Source of the DNA: Bradyrhizobium sp. CCBAU 051011 | Lineage (GTDB): Bacteria; Pseudomonadota; Alphaproteobacteria; Rhizobiales; Xanthobacteraceae | NCBI RefSeq assembly: GCF_009930815.1 | Contig: NZ_CP022222.1 | Coordinates: 4,630,501-4,694,500, forward strand | Length of the DNA: 64,000 nt | Direction: 5' to 3' | Shown: positions 17,381 through 26,438 of the stretch, in pieces | Numbering within the stretch: the stretch's first letter is position 1 | How the letters are laid out: each line of letters begins with the position of its first letter | Notes under the pieces: generated by a model | Database searches by the model: none | The model's input: only the letters and a program-made list of their open reading frames with translations | What the model was told of the DNA's origin: nothing | Translations under genes and position numbers: made by a program

Positions 17381-18223
17381 GTGAAGCAGAAAAAATTCGG
17401 CGCAGGCAGTGCGGACGTATCCGTGATCGGGCAGGGCACCTGGTATCTCGACCGCGGTGACCGCAAGGCGGCGATCGCAGCGCTCCGCCGCGGTATCGAA
17501 ACCGGCATGACCCATATCGACACCGCGGAGATGTATGGCGATGCCGAGCTCGTGATCGCGGACGCGATCGCTGGGCTGCCGCGTGAAAAACTCTTTCTCG
17601 TCTCAAAAGTGTTGCCGAGCAACGCCTCGCGTCGCGGCACCGTCACGGCCTGCGAGCGTTCGCTGAAGCGGTTGAAGACCGATTATCTCGATTGTTATCT
17701 CCTGCACTGGCGCGGCTCCTATCCGTTCGAGGAGACGGTGGCGGCGTTCGACGAACTGGTGAGAAGCGGAAAAATCCGCTCCTGGGGCGTCAGCAATTTC
17801 GATGAGGACGATCTCGACGAACTGCTCGATGTCGCCGGACAGGGCAAGATCGCCTGCAATCAGGTGCTCTATCATCTGCTGGAGCGCGCGATCGAGCATG
17901 CGGTGATCCCGTGGTGCGAGAAGCATGGCGTTGCCGTCGTCGCCTACTCGCCGTTCGGTCATGATGAGTTTCCATCGCCGCGCAGCAAGGGCGGCGAGGT
18001 GCTGCAGGCGATCGCGGATGCGCACCAGGCGAGCCCGCGCCAGGTCGCGCTGGCGTTTCTCACGCGTGCGCAATCGGTGCTCGCGATTCCCAAGGCGTCG
18101 AGCGCGGAACACGCGGCAGAGAATGCGAGGGCAGGGGATCTGAAACTCAGCGAGCAGGAGATCGTCGCACTCGACAAGGCCTTCCCACGCGGCCCCAAGC
18201 CACGCGGCCTGCCGATGCTGTAG
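17381..18223 (+). CDS. Aldo/keto reductase
   Basis: 280 aa from GTG 17381 (GAGG five bases upstream); an earlier GTG at 17375 is possible. The catalytic tetrad of the family is visible: Asp47 (HIDTAE), Tyr52 (MYGDAE), Lys76 (LVSKVLPS) and His109 (CYLLHW). The C-terminal IPKASSAEHAAEN region matches the NADPH-binding motif IPKS. It reduces aldehydes or ketones in the cytoplasm; substrate unknown. It starts seven bases after the LysR gene and is probably cotranscribed with it. Confidence 0.88.
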   Translation: MKQKKFGAGSADVSVIGQGTWYLDRGDRKAAIAALRRGIETGMTHIDTAEMYGDAELVIADAIAGLPREKLFLVSKVLPSNASRRGTVTACERSLKRLKTDYLDCYLLHWRGSYPFEETVAAFDELVRSGKIRSWGVSNFDEDDLDELLDVAGQGKIACNQVLYHLLERAIEHAVIPWCEKHGVAVVAYSPFGHDEFPSPRSKGGEVLQAIADAHQASPRQVALAFLTRAQSVLAIPKASSAEHAAENARAGDLKLSEQEIVALDKAFPRGPKPRGLPML

Positions 18224-18225
18224 GT

Positions 18226-18405
18226 CTCTCCGCTCCCTCTCCCCGCTCTTCGCGGGGTCGAGACAAGCGAAGCTTGCTCTTAGAGGGTAGGGGTGAGGGG
18301 CTCTCTCCGCGAGCATGCGTTCACCGATAGACCTGTACCCCCGCACCCGGAATTCGCGCTTCGCGCAAATTCCGACCTCTCCCCGCAAGCGGGGCGAGGT
18401 TGAAG
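18226..18405. repeat. Dispersed palindromic repeats, family C
   Basis: Contains CCCTCTCCCCGCTCTTCGCG, the AGCGAAGCTTGCTC segment and CTCTCCCCGCAAGCGGGGCG, matching the CG-rich boxes at 7767, 31547 and 45720. Two palindromic modules are placed head to tail. The 366-bp gap 18224-18589 holds no gene. Confidence 0.6.
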
Positions 18406-18589
18406 CGGAGTTCACGTCATCGCGCGCATGCGCTCCTCAAACACATCACCGTGAACACCGTCCTTAACAAAGTGTTGCAATTGCCCCCTCAGCGCATATC
18501 CGCATCCCGCTTTCGGACCTAGTCGCATCGGGCCAATTGGTGTTTTTTACAACCTCGCCCGATTCGAAATTACCGCCTTCGAGATTGCC

Positions 18590-19579
18590 GTGACACCGCC
18601 CCCCGCCGCAGCCGCCAGGCTGGACAGCGTTCATCTGCCTTTGCCCGAAAAGAAGTCGACGATCCGCAAGGCGCCCGCGCGCGCCGACCGACCGTTCAAG
18701 GGCATCGCGCTGGTACTGGCCTCGACGGTATTTCTTGGCGCCTCCGACGTGACGGCGAAATATCTCTCGGCGACACTGCCCTCGATCGAGATCGCCTGGA
18801 TCCGCTTCCTGGTGTTCGCGATGATCATGACGCCGGCGATGATGCCGGGTTCCCCGCTGTTTGCGATGCAGACCGGCCGGCCCGGTCTGCATCTCTTGCG
18901 CGGCCTGACGATCCTGGGCTCGTCGCTGTTCTTCATCTCCGGCCTGCGGTACCTCCCGATTGCGGAGGCTTCCGCGACCGGCTTCGTCGCGCCGCTGTTC
19001 GTCACCGCGCTGTCGATCATCTTCCTCAGCGAGAAGGTCGGCCTGCGCCGCTGGATCGCGACCGGCGTTGGCCTCGTCGGCGTCATCATCATCCTGCGTC
19101 CGGGCACCGGCGCGTTTCACCCGGCGGCGTTCTTTCCGCTGGTCTCGGCGCTGGCCTGGGCCTGCACGCTGATCATCACGCGGATGATGAGCGGCACCGA
19201 GCGCGCCATCACCGTGATGGCCTATTCGTCGATCGTCGGCCTCTGCATTCTCTCCGCGCTGGTGCCGTTCGTCTGGGTCACGCCGACCTGGCATGACATC
19301 GCCTTCGGCGTTTTCATCGGCATCGCCTCGACCGCGGGGCAGTGGATCGTGGTGCTGGCGTTTCGCTATGCCGACGCCTCCGTGCTGGCGCCGTTTTCCT
19401 ACACGCAATTGCTGTGGGTCAGCGTGCTCGGCTTCCTCATCTTCGGCGAAGTCCCTGATGCCTACACCATCACCGGCGCCGCGTTCATCGTCGCTTCGGG
19501 CCTTTATACTGCACATCGCGAACGCGTCCGCCGCTCGCAGCTTCTGGCTGTCTCGGGCGAGCCGTCCCCCAACGCCTGA
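18590..19579 (+). CDS. EamA/DMT-superfamily transporter
   Basis: 329 aa with a GTG start at 18590; the ribosome site is weak. About ten hydrophobic helices form the two EamA repeats: IALVLASTVFLGASDVTAKY and FFISGLRYLPIAEASATGF in the first half, and AWACTLIITRMMSG and VLAFRYADASVLAPFSYTQL in the second. The polar N-terminus of about 35 residues is longer than average, so a later start is possible. Family members export amino acids or metabolites across the inner membrane; the substrate cannot be read. Confidence 0.82.
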   Translation: MTPPPAAAARLDSVHLPLPEKKSTIRKAPARADRPFKGIALVLASTVFLGASDVTAKYLSATLPSIEIAWIRFLVFAMIMTPAMMPGSPLFAMQTGRPGLHLLRGLTILGSSLFFISGLRYLPIAEASATGFVAPLFVTALSIIFLSEKVGLRRWIATGVGLVGVIIILRPGTGAFHPAAFFPLVSALAWACTLIITRMMSGTERAITVMAYSSIVGLCILSALVPFVWVTPTWHDIAFGVFIGIASTAGQWIVVLAFRYADASVLAPFSYTQLLWVSVLGFLIFGEVPDAYTITGAAFIVASGLYTAHRERVRRSQLLAVSGEPSPNA

Positions 19580-19767
19580 TCCTGCGCGGCCACTGAGTCG
19601 TGGTCACACCCGCCAAAAACGTGGCGCGGGTGCCACATCGGTGCCGTAAAACGCTTGGTTGTGGTGCAAATCTGGCGGATTCATCTCCGCATCCGTAATT
19701 CTACGGCGGAACCCATGCTAGTGAGTTCCTATGGCGCCGCAGAGCGCCGGGGAATGGGGTTCGGGCG

Positions 19768-22704
19768 TTGTATTTTCAATTGCTATCGTCGGCGCAGGGC
19801 CGACGCCATCGGGCTGTGGCTGCGCGGGCAGTCGCGATGTCGGCGTTTCTCGTTGGCCTGTGCCTGTCGACGACACCCGCGAACGCAGCCTGTGCGCCCG
19901 ATCCGGCGTCGAGCGGCGATACCGTCACCTGCAGCGGCAACACCCCGGGCGGCTTTCAGGCCGGCGGCGGCGTCGACAATCTCGCCGTCAACGTGCTGAC
20001 GGGAGCGACCGTCAGCGACGGCGGCGGTGGCGTGATCCTCGGCGTCAACGACTTCAACACGGTGACCAACAGCGGCACGCTCACCGCCGGGCCATCGACC
20101 ACCGGCATCTTCGCCGGCGTGAACAACACGATCGTCAACGCCGCCTCCGGCGTTATTGCCCTCGGCGACGACGGCGTCGGAATCTTCGCCGCCGGCAACA
20201 GCAACATAACGAATGCCGGTCAAATCACAATCGGCGACGCGGCCGGGCCGGGGGCTGCCGTCTTTGCTGTCAATGACGATAACACGATCAGCAACCTCGT
20301 CGGCGCAACCATCACCGTCGGTCTGAATGCCGCCGGCATCTCGGTGCAGGGCCATCGCGCCATCGTCAACAATGCCGGCACGATGAACGTCGGTTCCTTC
20401 GGCACCGGAATCGACGTGTCCGGCGACGACGCGATGATTACCAGCAACGGCGTCATCAATATCAGCAACAACACGGCTGCAATTTCCGCGCAGGGCGACC
20501 GAGCCGTGATCACTCATTTCGGCACCATCAATGGCGGCATCGACAACGCCGGCGTCGCCTATAACGGCTCGTCCGGCACCATCAACAATATCGGCCATAT
20601 CGTTCTCGGGGACGATTCCTTCGGCATCGTCGTGCTCGGCGATTCCAACACCATCACCAACAGTGGCACCATCACCGTCGGAAGCGGATTTGCCGTCGGC
20701 ATCGACGTCAGCAGTTTCGTCGGCACTAACTCCGTCATCAACACCGGAACGATCAACGTCGGCGCGGGCGGGTTCGGCGTCGGTATCATGCTGAGCGGCA
20801 GCGGTACGGTCTTCAACTCGGGCACCATCAATGCCGCTGCAGGATTTGCGGCGATCGAACTCTGCGGCTGCAGCGGCGTGCTGACGCTCGGGCCGGGCAG
20901 CGTCATCAACGGCCTCGTGCTCGGCAGTGGCGGCGCGTTGCAACTCGGCGGCACCGGCACGGACACATTCAACCTCAGCCTGATCGGCGCCGGCCAGCAA
21001 TATGACGGCTTTTCGACCTTCAACAAGGTCGGCAGCTCGAACTGGACCGTCACCGGCACCGGCGCGCAGGACTGGAACGTGCTTGGCGGCACGCTCGCGG
21101 TCAACGGCGTCATCAATGGCGTGGTCACCGTCAACGCCGGCGGCACGCTCGGCGGCACCGGCACCATCGACAACGTCTTCGTCAACGGCGGCACGCTGGC
21201 GCCGGGCAATTCCATCGGCGCAATCAACGTGGCGGGCAGCCTGACCTTCTCGGCAGCGTCGAGCTACATGGTCGAGATCTCGGGCGCGAGCAGCGACCTG
21301 ACCATGGTCACCGGCGTAGCTACGCTTGGCGGCGCGACTGTCGTTGTCGTTCCGAGCGGCACGGTGGCGAAGCAGTACACGATCCTGACCGCGACCGGCG
21401 GCGTATCTGGTACGTTCCACCCGGTTGTGTCGAGCGCATCGAACCTCAACGCAAGCCTCAGCTATGACCTCAACAACGTCTACCTGAATTTCGCGCTGAG
21501 CTATGGCGGCGGCCTCAACGTCAACCAGCAGAACGTCGCGAACAGCCTCACCAATTTCTTCAACACGACCGGCGGCCTTCCGGCTTCCTTCGCTTCGCTG
21601 TCGCCGGCCGGCCTGACGCAGGTCTCGGGCGAACTGGCGACCGGATCGCAGCAGGCGACCTTCGATGCCATGAACCTGTTCCTGTCGCTGATCTCGGATC
21701 CGTTCGTGGCGGGCCGTAGCGGCGGGATCGGCGGCAATGCCGGCGCTGTCCCGTTCGCCGAGGAGAGCGCGCTTGGCTATGCCGCGAAGAAGCGCGGCGC
21801 CGCGCGCGACGCCTTGGCCAAATTCCCGACCAAGGCCGATGGCGCGCGCAACGATCTGTTCGACCAGCGCTGGAGCGTCTGGGGCTCCGCTTACGGTGGC
21901 GGCAGCAACACGTCGGGCAATGCGGCGCTCGGATCGAACGATGCCACCGCGCGCGTGTTTGGCTTTGCGGTTGGCGTCGACTACCGCCTCTCGCCCGATA
22001 CGCTGGCAGGTTTTGCGCTTGCTGGCGGCGGCACCAATTTCAGCGTCTCAGGTTTCGGCTCCGGCCGCTCCGATCTGTTCCAGGCCGGCGCCTTCGTGCG
22101 CCACAACATCGGCAACGCCTACATCACCGCCGCAACCGCCTATGGCTGGCAGGACGTGACCACGGAGCGCACCGTGACGGTTGCCGGCTTCGAGCGGCTG
22201 CGCGCGCAGTTCAACGCCAATGCTTTCTCCGGCCGCATCGAGGGCGGCTATCGTTACACCACACCGTGGATGGGCATCACGCCTTATGCAGCCGGCCAGT
22301 TCACCACCTACAGCCTGCCGGCCTATGCCGAGCAGGTACTGGCGGGCGCAGGCACCTTCGCGCTGAATTATGCGGCCAAGGACGTCACGGCGTCGCGCAC
22401 CGAGCTTGGTGTTCGCACCGACAAATCCTGGGCGATGCCGTCAGGCATCCTGACGCTGCGCGGCCGCGCCGCCTGGGCGCATGATTTCAACACCGACCGT
22501 AACGTCACGGCCTTGTTCCAGGCGCTGCCGGGCGCGGCCTTCGTCGTCAACGGCGCGGCGCAGGCGCATGACTCCGCGCTCGTGACCGGTGCGGCCGAGA
22601 TGAAATGGCTGAACGGTTGGTCTGCGGCCGCGATCTTCGAAGGCCAGTTTTCCAACGTCACCAATTCCTACGCCGGCAAGGGTGTGGTGCGCTATTCGTG
22701 GTGA
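19768..22704 (+). CDS. Autotransporter with outer-membrane beta-barrel domain
   Basis: Up to 978 aa from a TTG at 19768; GTG 19816 and ATG 19837 are alternatives. A signal peptide ends near TPANAAC. The passenger (about residues 45-650) is Gly/Asn/Ser-rich with imperfect repeats built on NSGTITVG-like units (NAGTMNVG, NTGTINVG), which predicts a beta-helix. LGGTGTIDNVFVNGGTLAPG is typical of the passenger end in this family. The last 280 residues form the barrel (WSVWGSAYGG, then AGFALAGGGTNFSVSGFGSG) and end in RYSW, an outer-membrane insertion signal. Probably an adhesin or surface structure. Confidence 0.88.
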   Translation: MYFQLLSSAQGRRHRAVAARAVAMSAFLVGLCLSTTPANAACAPDPASSGDTVTCSGNTPGGFQAGGGVDNLAVNVLTGATVSDGGGGVILGVNDFNTVTNSGTLTAGPSTTGIFAGVNNTIVNAASGVIALGDDGVGIFAAGNSNITNAGQITIGDAAGPGAAVFAVNDDNTISNLVGATITVGLNAAGISVQGHRAIVNNAGTMNVGSFGTGIDVSGDDAMITSNGVINISNNTAAISAQGDRAVITHFGTINGGIDNAGVAYNGSSGTINNIGHIVLGDDSFGIVVLGDSNTITNSGTITVGSGFAVGIDVSSFVGTNSVINTGTINVGAGGFGVGIMLSGSGTVFNSGTINAAAGFAAIELCGCSGVLTLGPGSVINGLVLGSGGALQLGGTGTDTFNLSLIGAGQQYDGFSTFNKVGSSNWTVTGTGAQDWNVLGGTLAVNGVINGVVTVNAGGTLGGTGTIDNVFVNGGTLAPGNSIGAINVAGSLTFSAASSYMVEISGASSDLTMVTGVATLGGATVVVVPSGTVAKQYTILTATGGVSGTFHPVVSSASNLNASLSYDLNNVYLNFALSYGGGLNVNQQNVANSLTNFFNTTGGLPASFASLSPAGLTQVSGELATGSQQATFDAMNLFLSLISDPFVAGRSGGIGGNAGAVPFAEESALGYAAKKRGAARDALAKFPTKADGARNDLFDQRWSVWGSAYGGGSNTSGNAALGSNDATARVFGFAVGVDYRLSPDTLAGFALAGGGTNFSVSGFGSGRSDLFQAGAFVRHNIGNAYITAATAYGWQDVTTERTVTVAGFERLRAQFNANAFSGRIEGGYRYTTPWMGITPYAAGQFTTYSLPAYAEQVLAGAGTFALNYAAKDVTASRTELGVRTDKSWAMPSGILTLRGRAAWAHDFNTDRNVTALFQALPGAAFVVNGAAQAHDSALVTGAAEMKWLNGWSAAAIFEGQFSNVTNSYAGKGVVRYSW

Positions 22705-22781
22705 TCCTCCGTGCTAGAGCATGATGCGGAAAGGTGGAAACAGGTTTTCCGACTCGCTCTGGCCCGCGATGTCTTGAGCGA

Positions 22782-22967
22782 TCACCGTAATGCCCAGCGC
22801 GTAGATAACAGGAGAAATAGCGCCCGATTACCCCTGTAGTTGGCCGCTGGTCGGGTGGTTTCAAACCCGCCCATGATCGTCGTGCCATGGCGGTCACAGA
22901 CCCGCCATTCCCATTTCGTCAGGCTTCGCTTGGTAATCAATACTTCCAACACGGTGCCGACTCGCAT
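22782..22967 (-). CDS. Small conserved-looking protein, unknown function
   Basis: 61 codons. The central text KWEWRVCDRHGTTIMGGFE followed by TTRPAANYRGNRALFLLL resembles small uncharacterised rhizobial proteins I recall with W-E-W-x-V and G-x-x-A-L-F-L-L-L. The ribosome site at ATG 22967 is poor, so the start may lie a few codons downstream. It stands alone in a 464-bp gap that otherwise has only a degenerate repeat around 22718-22770. Confidence 0.45.
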   Translation of the reverse strand: MRVGTVLEVLITKRSLTKWEWRVCDRHGTTIMGGFETTRPAANYRGNRALFLLLSTRWALR

Positions 22968-23168
22968 CCCCAGTTGCGTACGATCAAAATACCAATGGGC
23001 GTTAAGCTGTCGGTTCGCTTTTGGACTCTCAGATGTGGTTTTGCAGAATTAAGTGTTTGAAACAGCGTTTGAAACGCAGCACCTGATGATGTCTTGGTTT
23101 GGGGGCTTTGTCACTTAATAGCAGGCGTCCGTTAAATGCAGATGGTGCGCGAACTGGAGCACTGACCG

Positions 23169-23474
23169 ATGGATGGCTTTGGCGTCTTTATTATTTTTGT
23201 TGTCTTCGGAGGCGGAGCGTTTCTCGCCTCAATCATCCCCGGCCTGATTGTCGGCGTACCTGTCGGAATGTTCGTGCACCGCCGGGATGTTGCTCGTCTA
23301 ATTTGCCTGACAGCAAGTTTTATCGGAGCAATCGTCGCATATCTCTGGCTCAAAAAAACCGATGTCGCCTTTGATCCAGTTCCTTTGCTCGTTTTTTGGG
23401 GCGCATTGCTGACGACAATTGCGCTCGGTACTTGGATAGGCCGGAAGCTGGCGTCCGCGGGCAACCGCGATTAA
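23169..23474 (+). CDS. Small membrane protein, unknown function
   Basis: 101 aa from ATG 23169 (GGAG about ten bases upstream). Three hydrophobic segments are visible: VFIIFVVFGGGAFLASIIPG, LICLTASFIGAIVAYLWL and PLLVFWGALLTTIALGTWIG, with a positively charged loop HRRDVAR between the first two. No family recognised. It stands alone between the autotransporter and the alcohol dehydrogenase. Confidence 0.55.
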   Translation: MDGFGVFIIFVVFGGGAFLASIIPGLIVGVPVGMFVHRRDVARLICLTASFIGAIVAYLWLKKTDVAFDPVPLLVFWGALLTTIALGTWIGRKLASAGNRD

Positions 23475-23630
23475 CAGACTCACCCGATGTAGTAGAGCGT
23501 TGTTCGCTTCTCCGCCCGCTGGGGAATAAGCTGACATCGCGAATTTATGAGTACATGCCCTGGATGATGATGCGATTTGATGAAATCACGTCATGATCTA
23601 AGGTGAAGAAAATTACCGGGAGGATGTTTC

Positions 23631-24713
23631 GTGCGCGCAGCCATTTTCCGCCATGGGGAAATTGTCGTCGACCAGATGCCGGAGCCAAAACCCGGCGCCG
23701 GGCAGGTGCTGGTGAAATCGCTGGCCTGCGGCATCTGCGGCTCCGACCTGCACGCGCGCAAGCACGCGCACCGAATGGTCGAACTCGCCAAGCATTTTCC
23801 CGGCCGCAAACCGATGGACCTTTCGCGCGACGTCGTGTTCGGCCATGAATTCTGCTGCGAGGTGCTGGACTATGGCCCGGGCACGACGGGCAAGTTCAAG
23901 CTCGGCACAAAGGTCTGTTCGCTGCCGGCGCTGCTGACGCCGGAAGGCCCGCAGGGCATCGGCTATTCCAACGACAATATCGGCGCCTACGCCGAGCGTA
24001 TGCTGCTCAGCGAGGCCTTGCTGCTGGAGGTCCCGAACGGCCTCGCCGCCGAGCACGCCGCGCTCACCGAGCCGCTGGCGGTCGGCGTGCACGCCGTAGC
24101 AAAAGCCAACATCAGGGGAGGCGAGGTGCCGCTCGTGATCGGCTGCGGACCGGTCGGGCTTGCGGTCATTGCGGCGCTGAAGATCAAGGGGCTGCACCCG
24201 ATTGTCGCCGCCGATTACTCGCCGGCCCGCCGCGCGCTCGCCGAAAAGCTCGGCGCCGACGTGGTGGTTGATCCTGCGCACACGCAGCCTTATGCGACGT
24301 GGGCCGAGCACGCCCAGATGTCGCCGGAGGAAAAGGCCGCGCGCCCGCCATTGCAGGCATTGTTGCCGGCGCTGAAACCCGCGCTGATCTTCGAATGCGT
24401 CGGCGTGCCCGGCCTGATCCAGCAGGTGTTCGAAGGCGCGCCGCGCGATGCGCGCATCGTCGTTGTCGGCGTCTGCATGGAGACCGACCGCGCCGAGCCG
24501 ATGCTCGGCATCCTCAAGGAGCTCAACGTTCAATATGTGCTCGGCTACACGCCGGAGGAATTCGCCTATTCGCTGCGCCTGATCGCGGAAGGGGAGGTCG
24601 ACGCCGCCTCGATGGTGACGGCCAGCGTCGGCATCGACGGCGTGGCAAAAGCATTCGCCGATCTCGCCAATCCCGAAGCGCATACCAAGATCATCGTCGA
24701 GCCGTGGCGGTGA
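23631..24713 (+). CDS. Zinc-binding alcohol dehydrogenase (MDR family)
   Basis: 360 aa from GTG 23631 with GGGAGGATGTTTC upstream. The GroES-like domain carries the catalytic-zinc region CGICGSDLHARKHAH and GHEFCCEVLDYG. The usual four-cysteine structural-zinc cluster is missing; the corresponding region reads PALLTPEGPQGIGYSNDNIG. The Rossmann motif is VIGCGPVGLAVIAALKIKG. It oxidises or reduces an alcohol/aldehyde with NAD(P); substrate unknown. Monocistronic by spacing. Confidence 0.85.
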   Translation: MRAAIFRHGEIVVDQMPEPKPGAGQVLVKSLACGICGSDLHARKHAHRMVELAKHFPGRKPMDLSRDVVFGHEFCCEVLDYGPGTTGKFKLGTKVCSLPALLTPEGPQGIGYSNDNIGAYAERMLLSEALLLEVPNGLAAEHAALTEPLAVGVHAVAKANIRGGEVPLVIGCGPVGLAVIAALKIKGLHPIVAADYSPARRALAEKLGADVVVDPAHTQPYATWAEHAQMSPEEKAARPPLQALLPALKPALIFECVGVPGLIQQVFEGAPRDARIVVVGVCMETDRAEPMLGILKELNVQYVLGYTPEEFAYSLRLIAEGEVDAASMVTASVGIDGVAKAFADLANPEAHTKIIVEPWR

Positions 24714-24828
24714 TGATCTTCGGAGGGGGTAGCAACAATTGAACCCTCATGGTGAGGAGGCGCGGAGTGCCGTCTCCAGACGATGCTTCGCATCGCCGGG
24801 AGAACCATGAGGCCCACGCTCTCTCCAC

Positions 24829-24908
24829 GTCATTGCGAGCGCAGCGAAGCAATCCATCTTTCCGTGCAAGAGGTGACAATGGATTGCTTCGCTGCGCTCG
24901 CAATGACG
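24829..24908. repeat. Long palindromic repeat family B, copy 1
   Basis: Left arm CGTCATTGCGAGCGCAGCGA... and its exact complement pair over 30 bp (24829-24858 with 24879-24908) around a 20-bp loop. The same palindrome recurs at 28384-28464 and, interrupted, at 48777-48886. Non-coding; the 24714-25013 gap contains no gene. Confidence 0.8.
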
Positions 24909-24920
24909 AGAGAACCAGTT

Positions 24921-25019
24921 GTGCCCACCATTCGCGACACGGCATGGGTCGATGGTGGGCACGCTTCCGCCTTCGCTCGTTGAGCTACGGCGGACGCGGT
25001 CGCTTTGCCCACGCTACGG
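24921..25019. repeat. Palindromic repeat family A, degenerate copy
   Basis: Inner arms GTGCCCACCA / TGGTGGGCAC and a right-hand TTTGCCCACGCTACG match family A; the left outer arm is lost. It lies beside a family B copy, and its last bases supply the stop codon of the DJ-1-like gene on the minus strand. Confidence 0.6.
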
Positions 25020-26153
25020 ACGTTTCGGATACTCAAGCTGCATCGCGACGAAGTCCGCCGTATCCGTTCCGTAACGCGCAGCAATGCCCGCAAGCGCATT
25101 GTCCAGCGCTTCCGCCGGTTTCGTGGCATCGCTCGGCAGCAATCGCGCCGCAGGCCAGTTCGCCGCGACCTGGTCGGGAATGATCCGCAAGCCGCCGCGG
25201 CTCTGCTGCGCGCCGGCCGTGCGTGCGAACGTCACCGCCTGTGACCGGTAGGTCCGCGACCACGCGTCGGTGATCAGCGCCAGCGACACCTCGTCGACGC
25301 CTTGCTTGAGTTCGATGCCGAGCTGCTCGTGCGCCCAGAACGCAGCCGTGTTACGGATGGCCGTCAGCGCAAATGGGCGCGTGAACTTGAACGCGTCGCT
25401 GTCATGTCGCTCGTCCCATTCGGCAACGCCGATATCCCGGCCGACCGCCTTGGCCTTGTCGCGTCCGGCGATCGCCTCGATCAGCGTCAGCGACATCGGC
25501 ATCGACGCGGTGATACCTGTCGTCGTCGCCACGCCGTCATCGACCACCAGCCGCCGGTCTTCGACGTAGCGCATCGTTGGATGCTTGCCACGCAACTCCT
25601 TGACGGAATACCAGTGGGTGGTCGCCCGCTTGCCATGCAGCAGTCCGGCATCGCCGACCACCTTGGCGCCAACGCACACGCCAATGATGATTGCCTTCTT
25701 CGCCGCCTGGCCTCTGATCCATTGCAGCGCCTCGGGGTCGTCATCCCTGCTCATCGCGGGCACGATCACGTAGTCGGCGCCATCGGGATGCTGTGCGTCG
25801 AACTCGGCGATCGTCGCGTCCGGCTCGACCTTGAGCGTCGGATAGAGCGTCACGGGACCCGGTTTCGTTGCCAGCGCGACGACGTCGGCAACGCCGGCCC
25901 GCCGCAGGATGCCGTAGGGCATCAGATAGTCGGTAGTCTCGGTGGCGTCATTGATCCCGATGATGGCGACCAGCGGCCGCTGCCGCTTCGGCGGCTTCAA
26001 CGCGGCGACCGTCGCGTCGCGCTCGGCTTGCGCGATCGGCGGTGGTGCTGCGGCGGATGGCGACGGCGGCAGCGACCACAACCAGCCTCCACCGATGATG
26101 GCGAGCAGTACGACAGCGCCAAGGGCGCTCCACAACAGGCGTCGCGATGTCAT
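25014..26153 (-). CDS. Membrane-anchored DJ-1/PfpI-family protein
   Basis: 379 aa from ATG 26153; a TTG 24 codons upstream is less likely. One N-terminal hydrophobic segment (LLWSALGAVVLLAIIGGGWL) would anchor or export it, followed by a Pro/Ala linker. The glutamine-amidotransferase-like domain follows, with PLVAIIGINDATETTDYLMP and the nucleophile elbow IIGVCVGAKVVGDAGLL (Cys in VCVGA). Cytoplasmic relatives are often fused to AraC DNA-binding domains (GlxA type); here that domain is absent and the C-terminal 170 residues are unassigned. The role is unknown. Confidence 0.7.
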   Translation of the reverse strand: MTSRRLLWSALGAVVLLAIIGGGWLWSLPPSPSAAAPPPIAQAERDATVAALKPPKRQRPLVAIIGINDATETTDYLMPYGILRRAGVADVVALATKPGPVTLYPTLKVEPDATIAEFDAQHPDGADYVIVPAMSRDDDPEALQWIRGQAAKKAIIIGVCVGAKVVGDAGLLHGKRATTHWYSVKELRGKHPTMRYVEDRRLVVDDGVATTTGITASMPMSLTLIEAIAGRDKAKAVGRDIGVAEWDERHDSDAFKFTRPFALTAIRNTAAFWAHEQLGIELKQGVDEVSLALITDAWSRTYRSQAVTFARTAGAQQSRGGLRIIPDQVAANWPAARLLPSDATKPAEALDNALAGIAARYGTDTADFVAMQLEYPKRP

Positions 26154-26287
26154 GATACGCGTGGCTCGATATTTCCTGAGTTGACTGGAGTCTACAGCCG
26201 CTATATCCGGCGCGAAATGACGCAAATCCCGCGAAAACGGTCATGCGGCGAAGCGGGCAACGTCGTAGATGGGGTAACGGGCCCCGG

Positions 26288-26365
26288 TCCACCCTCCAGG
26301 CAAGCCGCGCTTGCTACGGCGGTGTTGGGTGGCGCGCTTCGCGCGACCTGCCTGGAAGGCGGGCG
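26288..26365 (+). ncRNA. Candidate IS110 bridge (guide) RNA region
   Basis: TCCAGGCA (26295-26302) pairs with TGCCTGGA (26349-26356) to close a multi-branched fold. Inside are GCCG/CGGC (26304-26320) and a GCGCG-CTT-CGCGC hairpin (about 26332-26344). IS110 relatives encode a bridge RNA with two guide loops in the non-coding end near the transposase gene. Position and fold fit; the loop guide sequences have not been matched to donor or target. Confidence 0.4.
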
Positions 26366-26438
26366 GTCGTCCCTCACATTGATGGTGTTACGGAGTCAGA
26401 GGGATGAGCCTCGCTCCAAGCATCAAGGAGAGACGACC

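Noticed and set aside
19783..21420. 545-codon minus-strand frame inside the autotransporter
   Set aside because: Shadow of a GC-rich, repetitive coding frame; Asp/Ala/Val-rich text without any family motif.
25302..26438. Long upstream extension of the transposase frame
   Set aside because: It reads antisense through the DJ-1-like gene; the IS110 N-terminus EHYAGIDVS starts at 26439.
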